From the NCBI GenBank assembly GCA_028700345.1, contig JAQVSW010000018.1:3459-10992 (forward strand): 7,534 nt of DNA, written 5' to 3'. Positions 5,669 to 7,534 of this stretch are shown here, in pieces. Source of the stretch: Candidatus Shapirobacteria bacterium. GTDB lineage: Bacteria > Patescibacteriota > Microgenomatia > UBA12405. Numbering within the stretch: position 1 is the stretch's first letter; every line of letters begins with the position of its first letter. Both the position numbers and the translations under genes were made by a program. The notes below the pieces were generated by a model that searched no databases, was not told where the DNA came from, and saw only the letters and a list, made by a program, of their open reading frames with translations.

Positions 5669-5673
5669 ATAAT
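5668..5673 (+). promoter_or_regulatory. Candidate -10 box for the riboswitch-metK transcript
   Basis: A perfect TATAAT on the plus strand would start transcription near 5680, about 45 nt before the riboswitch P1 stem, with a repeat array as the 5' leader. No good -35 element is visible, only a T-run near 5643-5649. It is the best consensus box between the divergent toxin gene and metK. Confidence 0.4.
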
Positions 5674-5684
5674 TAAAATATTAG

Positions 5685-5724
5685 TAGTTGAATAGATAAG
5701 TAGTTGGGAAGTAGAATAGATTAA
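5685..5724 (+). repeat. 8-bp tandem array abutting the metK riboswitch
   Basis: Units TAGTTGAA, TAGATAAG, TAGTTGGG plus AAG, a 5-nt partial TAGAA, and TAGATTAA. The last unit ends at 5724, the base before the 5' strand of riboswitch P1. The array would form the unstructured, C-free 5' leader of the metK transcript. Confidence 0.8.
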
Positions 5725-5816
5725 CTGTCAGGAAGTCCCGCAACGGCGGGATGGCAACCGAGTCCCGATTGATCGGGATCACGGTGCCTTTCTAAATAGA
5801 GATATTTAGGAGACAG
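5725..5816 (+). promoter_or_regulatory. S-box superfamily (SAM-I/IV-like) riboswitch aptamer upstream of metK
   Basis: The RNA folds by eye into a four-way junction typical of S-box aptamers. P1 is CTGTC (5725-5729) with GACAG (5812-5816). P2 is TCCCGC/GCGGGA (5736-5741, 5746-5751) with loop AACG. P3 is GGCAACCG (5753-5760) with CGGTGCC (5782-5788), capped by TCCCGA/TCGGGA (5763-5768, 5773-5778). P4 is CTAAATA/TATTTAG (5792-5798, 5803-5809) with a GAGA tetraloop. The GGCAACC and GGTGCC segments are the family's conserved SAM-binding P3 core. P2 is too short for the SAM-I kink-turn, so a compact SAM-I/IV-type variant is likelier. No T-run follows, so control is probably of translation: P1 ends 16 nt before the metK Shine-Dalgarno, and CCTT (5818-5821) could pair with AAGG (5833-5836). 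SAM binding to repress SAM synthetase fits the location. Confidence 0.78.
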
Positions 5817-5832
5817 GCCTTATTAATTAAAA

Positions 5833-5837
5833 AAGGA
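5833..5837 (+). promoter_or_regulatory. Ribosome binding site of metK
   Basis: AAGGA lies 5 nt before the ATG at 5843. It confirms the metK start and is the probable target of riboswitch control, since CCTT directly after the P1 stem can pair with it. Confidence 0.65.
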
Positions 5838-5842
5838 AAAAT

Positions 5843-6940
5843 ATGAATTATTCCCAATTTTCGTCCGAGTCAGTAGGGGCTGGTCATCCCGATAAAGTTT
5901 GTGACCAAATTTCTGATGCGATATTAGATGAAGCTCTAAGGCTTGATAAAAACTGCCGAGTGGCAGTAGAGACACTGGTAACTGTTAATAAAATAGTGCT
6001 AGCTGGTGAAGTGACATGTAATGAAAAAATTGACTTTGAAAAGGTAGCCAGGAATAAGATTAGAGAAATAGGTTACGACAAAGAAATTTATAATTTTAGT
6101 GATAAGTCCCCCATCGAAGTTTATATTCACGAGCAGTCGGCTGATATAGCCCTCGGAGTCGATAATGAAGGCGCTGGCGACCAGGGAATGATGTTTGGCT
6201 ACGCCTGCGACGAGACCAAGGAATTGATGCCACTACCAATAGTGCTGGCACATAAGCTGTGCCGACGAATGGATGATCTGGAAAAAAGTGAAAAATGGAT
6301 TAGGCCTGATGGCAAATCGCAGATGACAATTAGTAAAGTAGATGAGAAGTTGAGTAGATTAGAAAGAATTGTTTTGGCTAAACCCCTCGATTATGCAAAA
6401 GATATTGATTTTAAACAATATTTTTATGACCAGGTGGTGCTGCCGGTAATAAATGAATATAATTTAAATATTCCAATAGATAAGGTAATCTTTAATGGGA
6501 CGGGTAAATGGGAAATAGGCGGTCCAAGTACTGATACCGGAGTGACTGGTCGAAAAATTGTCGTTGATACTTATGGTGGGATGGGGAGAATTGGCGGAGG
6601 CTGCTTTTCTGGCAAAGATCCGACCAAGGTTGATAGAAGCGGTGCCTACGCGGCCCGGTATCTGGCCAAAAGTGTGGTGGCAGCAGGTCTGGCATCACGC
6701 TGCGAAATAGAGCTGGCCTATGCCATTGGGGTAAAGGAGCCAGTGGGAAAAGGAATAGAGACTTTTGGGACAGCCAGGAAAAGTGACAAGATTATTTATG
6801 ATTTTGTCTGGAATTTAATGGATTTATCAGTCAAAGGAATTATTGATAAATTTGATTTAAAAAGACCTATCTATCAGCATACGGCTAAATATGGCCATTT
6901 CGGCCACGAGGATTATCCGTGGGAAAAAATAGATAAATAG
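5843..6940 (+). CDS. metK: S-adenosylmethionine synthetase
   Basis: MetK makes S-adenosylmethionine from methionine and ATP in the cytoplasm. All signature blocks are present: SSESVGAGHPDKVCDQISDA (7-26) with the active-site His of GHPDK, GAGDQGMMFGYACDET (110-125), RPDGKSQ (154-160), GGPSTDTGVTGRKIVVDTYGG (227-246) and the P-loop-like GGGCFSGKDPTKVDRS (251-266). At 365 residues it is slightly short of the usual 380-400. It ends WEKIDK, where most relatives continue a few residues more; its last codons and TAG stop belong to an 8-bp repeat array. Another array encodes residues 164-173 (SKVDEKLSRL), in the loop after RPDGKSQ where other MetKs have an acidic turn. The start is set by AAGGA 5 nt upstream. 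A SAM-type riboswitch precedes it, implying feedback control. Confidence 0.97.
   Translation: MNYSQFSSESVGAGHPDKVCDQISDAILDEALRLDKNCRVAVETLVTVNKIVLAGEVTCNEKIDFEKVARNKIREIGYDKEIYNFSDKSPIEVYIHEQSADIALGVDNEGAGDQGMMFGYACDETKELMPLPIVLAHKLCRRMDDLEKSEKWIRPDGKSQMTISKVDEKLSRLERIVLAKPLDYAKDIDFKQYFYDQVVLPVINEYNLNIPIDKVIFNGTGKWEIGGPSTDTGVTGRKIVVDTYGGMGRIGGGCFSGKDPTKVDRSGAYAARYLAKSVVAAGLASRCEIELAYAIGVKEPVGKGIETFGTARKSDKIIYDFVWNLMDLSVKGIIDKFDLKRPIYQHTAKYGHFGHEDYPWEKIDK
6331..6362 (+). repeat. 8-bp tandem array inside metK, sense orientation
   Basis: Four 8-mers in exact phase: TAGTAAAG, TAGATGAG, AAGTTGAG, TAGATTAG. They encode SKVDEKLSRL (164-173). In the metK frame only the third unit would place TAG in frame, and it is the one that reads AAG. 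It is the only coding array in the TAG-strand orientation. Confidence 0.8.
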
Positions 6941-6997
6941 AGAAGTAGATGAGTAGATAAGTAGTTGATTAGATAAATAGTTAAGTAGTAGGATGAG
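6930..6997 (+). repeat. 8-bp tandem array from the metK 3' end to the next gene
   Basis: Eight units: TAGATAAA, TAGAGAAG, TAGATGAG, TAGATAAG, TAGTTGAT, TAGATAAA, TAGTTAAG and TAGTAGGATGAG (expanded). The first unit is inside metK, and the TAG of the second is the metK stop (6938-6940). The last unit ends 3 nt before the ATG of the four-helix-bundle gene, and its extra G creates AGGA, the likely ribosome binding site. The plus strand has no C here. Confidence 0.9.
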
Positions 6998-7000
6998 TGT

Positions 7001-7360
7001 ATGTTATATCACAATATTCTAGTATGGAAGAAGGCACATGAATTTACACTTCAAATCTATTTAATTACTAAAAAATATCCAAAAGACGAACTTTTTGGAA
7101 TTGTTTCACAAATGAGAAGAGCGTCTAGTTCTGTACCGGCGAATATAGTTGAGGGGAACGCCAGAAGATCTAGTAAAGAATTTGCTCAGTTTTTAGTTCA
7201 AGCTAGAGGTTCTTTGTCTGAAACACAATACTTTTTAGAATTATCAAAAGATTTGCAATATATTTCTGTTATTGAGTATGAAAGTTTGACTAATTTATCA
7301 ATTGAGGTGGCCAAGATGTTAAACTCTTTGTTAACAAAGATTAAAGCTTGTAGTTACTAA
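7001..7360 (+). CDS. Four-helix-bundle protein (S23 / 23S rRNA intervening-sequence protein family)
   Basis: This 119-residue protein matches the family first found encoded in 23S rRNA intervening sequences (PF05635). Diagnostic features in order are the N-terminal aromatic/VW motif (YHNILVWKKAHEFTL, 3-17), PKDELFGIVSQMRRASSSVPANIVEGNAR (27-55) and SKEFAQFLVQARGSLSETQYFLEL (58-81), with a final amphipathic helix at about 91-115. Members form small helical bundles that oligomerise; the biochemical role is unknown. Here it is a free-standing gene rather than part of an rRNA. AGGATGAG, the end of a repeat array, supplies a weak Shine-Dalgarno about 9-10 nt before the ATG. Repeat arrays flank it on both sides in opposite orientation, which may mark it as an inserted cassette. 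Length is normal for the family. Confidence 0.9.
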   Translation: MLYHNILVWKKAHEFTLQIYLITKKYPKDELFGIVSQMRRASSSVPANIVEGNARRSSKEFAQFLVQARGSLSETQYFLELSKDLQYISVIEYESLTNLSIEVAKMLNSLLTKIKACSY

Positions 7361-7361
7361 A

Positions 7362-7409
7362 CTACTAATCTAATTATCTATTAATCTAATTATCTATTAA
7401 TCTACTTAT
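7362..7409 (-). repeat. 8-bp tandem array in inverted orientation before galE
   Basis: Six 8-mers in exact phase on the plus strand: CTACTAAT, CTAATTAT, CTATTAAT, CTAATTAT, CTATTAAT, CTACTTAT, followed by CTAACC and the galE ATG. On the minus strand the units read in the TAG orientation, opposite to all other arrays in the window. The gap between the four-helix-bundle stop and galE holds essentially nothing else, and galE has no Shine-Dalgarno. Confidence 0.88.
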
Positions 7410-7415
7410 CTAACC

Positions 7416-7534
7416 ATGATTCTAATCGTTGGCGGGGCCGGATACATCGGCTCAACAGTAAACAAAGAATTAACCAAAGCGGGGTTTAAAACAGTTGTAT
7501 TTGACAACCTATCTACCGGTAAAAAAGAGCTGGT
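7416..7534 (+). CDS. galE: Partial UDP-glucose 4-epimerase, N-terminus
   Basis: The 39 complete codons visible before the right edge begin MILIVGGAGYIGSTVNKEL and continue to VVFDNLSTGKKEL. The Rossmann fingerprint GGAGYIG (residues 6-12) and the acidic end of the second strand followed by NLSTG (FDNLSTG) are characteristic of GalE, the NAD-dependent extended-SDR enzyme that interconverts UDP-glucose and UDP-galactose. Another close sugar-nucleotide epimerase of the same family cannot be excluded from so short a piece. The start is the first ATG after the inverted repeat array, with no Shine-Dalgarno. The product would feed the glycosyltransferases at the left of the window. The coding sequence looks more GC-rich than the flanking array. 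Confidence 0.85.
   Translation, partial: MILIVGGAGYIGSTVNKELTKAGFKTVVFDNLSTGKKEL

Noticed and set aside
5736..5778. Intrinsic terminator formed by the GC-rich hairpins before metK
   Set aside because: No T-run follows either hairpin; both fit as P2 and P3 of an S-box aptamer with the conserved core between them.
6492..6698. 68-codon open frame on the minus strand
   Set aside because: It is antisense to the most conserved part of metK (GGP to the P-loop-like motif).
6930..6997. CRISPR array
   Set aside because: Units are 8 bp, contiguous and degenerate, with no spacers and no cas genes nearby.

Overview
This is a compact, AT-rich bacterial window. UGA is used as a normal stop (the DUF192 gene ends in TGA), genes overlap or lie a few bases apart, and several starts lack a Shine-Dalgarno sequence. 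The content is a run of GT4 glycosyltransferases, a membrane-anchored DUF192 protein, a UPF0104-type membrane protein, a HigBA-like toxin-antitoxin pair, a short MetK and a four-helix-bundle protein. This suggests a small-genome candidate phylum bacterium (Patescibacteria/CPR, perhaps Microgenomates). That placement is inference; no rRNA is present to confirm it.

Layout. Positions 1-4025 form a minus-strand surface-glycan block, in transcription order: glycosyltransferase GT-C (4025 to 2835), DUF192 protein (2856 to 2392), glycosyltransferase GT-B (2375 to 1239), glycosyltransferase GT-A (1239 to 130), and the first 36 codons of an unidentified probable membrane protein (108 to the left edge). 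The genes overlap by 22 and 1 nt or are 16-21 nt apart, so they look like one transcription unit. Divergent from it, with start codons only 2 bp apart, a plus-strand flippase-like integral membrane protein runs to 4954. A toxin-first HigB/HigA-like module lies on the minus strand at 4999-5652. Then come a compact S-box (SAM-I/IV-like) riboswitch aptamer (5725-5816), metK (5843-6940), a four-helix-bundle protein (7001-7360) and the start of galE (7416 to the right edge). GalE would supply UDP-galactose-type donors, which fits the glycan theme.

The most unusual feature is a dispersed family of degenerate tandem arrays with an 8-bp unit, consensus TAGWTRAR on one strand, which is almost free of C. 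I find eleven arrays. They fill intergenic gaps: exactly between the flippase stop and the antitoxin stop, directly against the riboswitch P1 stem, and in opposite orientations on the two sides of the four-helix-bundle gene. They also lie inside genes: four times in GT-C, once each in the DUF192 protein, GT-A and metK. Because 8 is not a multiple of 3, one frame reads all phases. The CTA strand is stop-free and encodes an 8-residue peptide repeat, LLIYLSTY. The TAG strand meets a stop about every third unit. In metK, which carries an array on the TAG strand, the only unit that would put TAG in frame reads AAG. In the DUF192 protein the array encodes the core of the membrane anchor. A second pattern is a -10-like hexamer ending exactly 6 nt before the start codon of several SD-less genes, suggesting leaderless transcripts.
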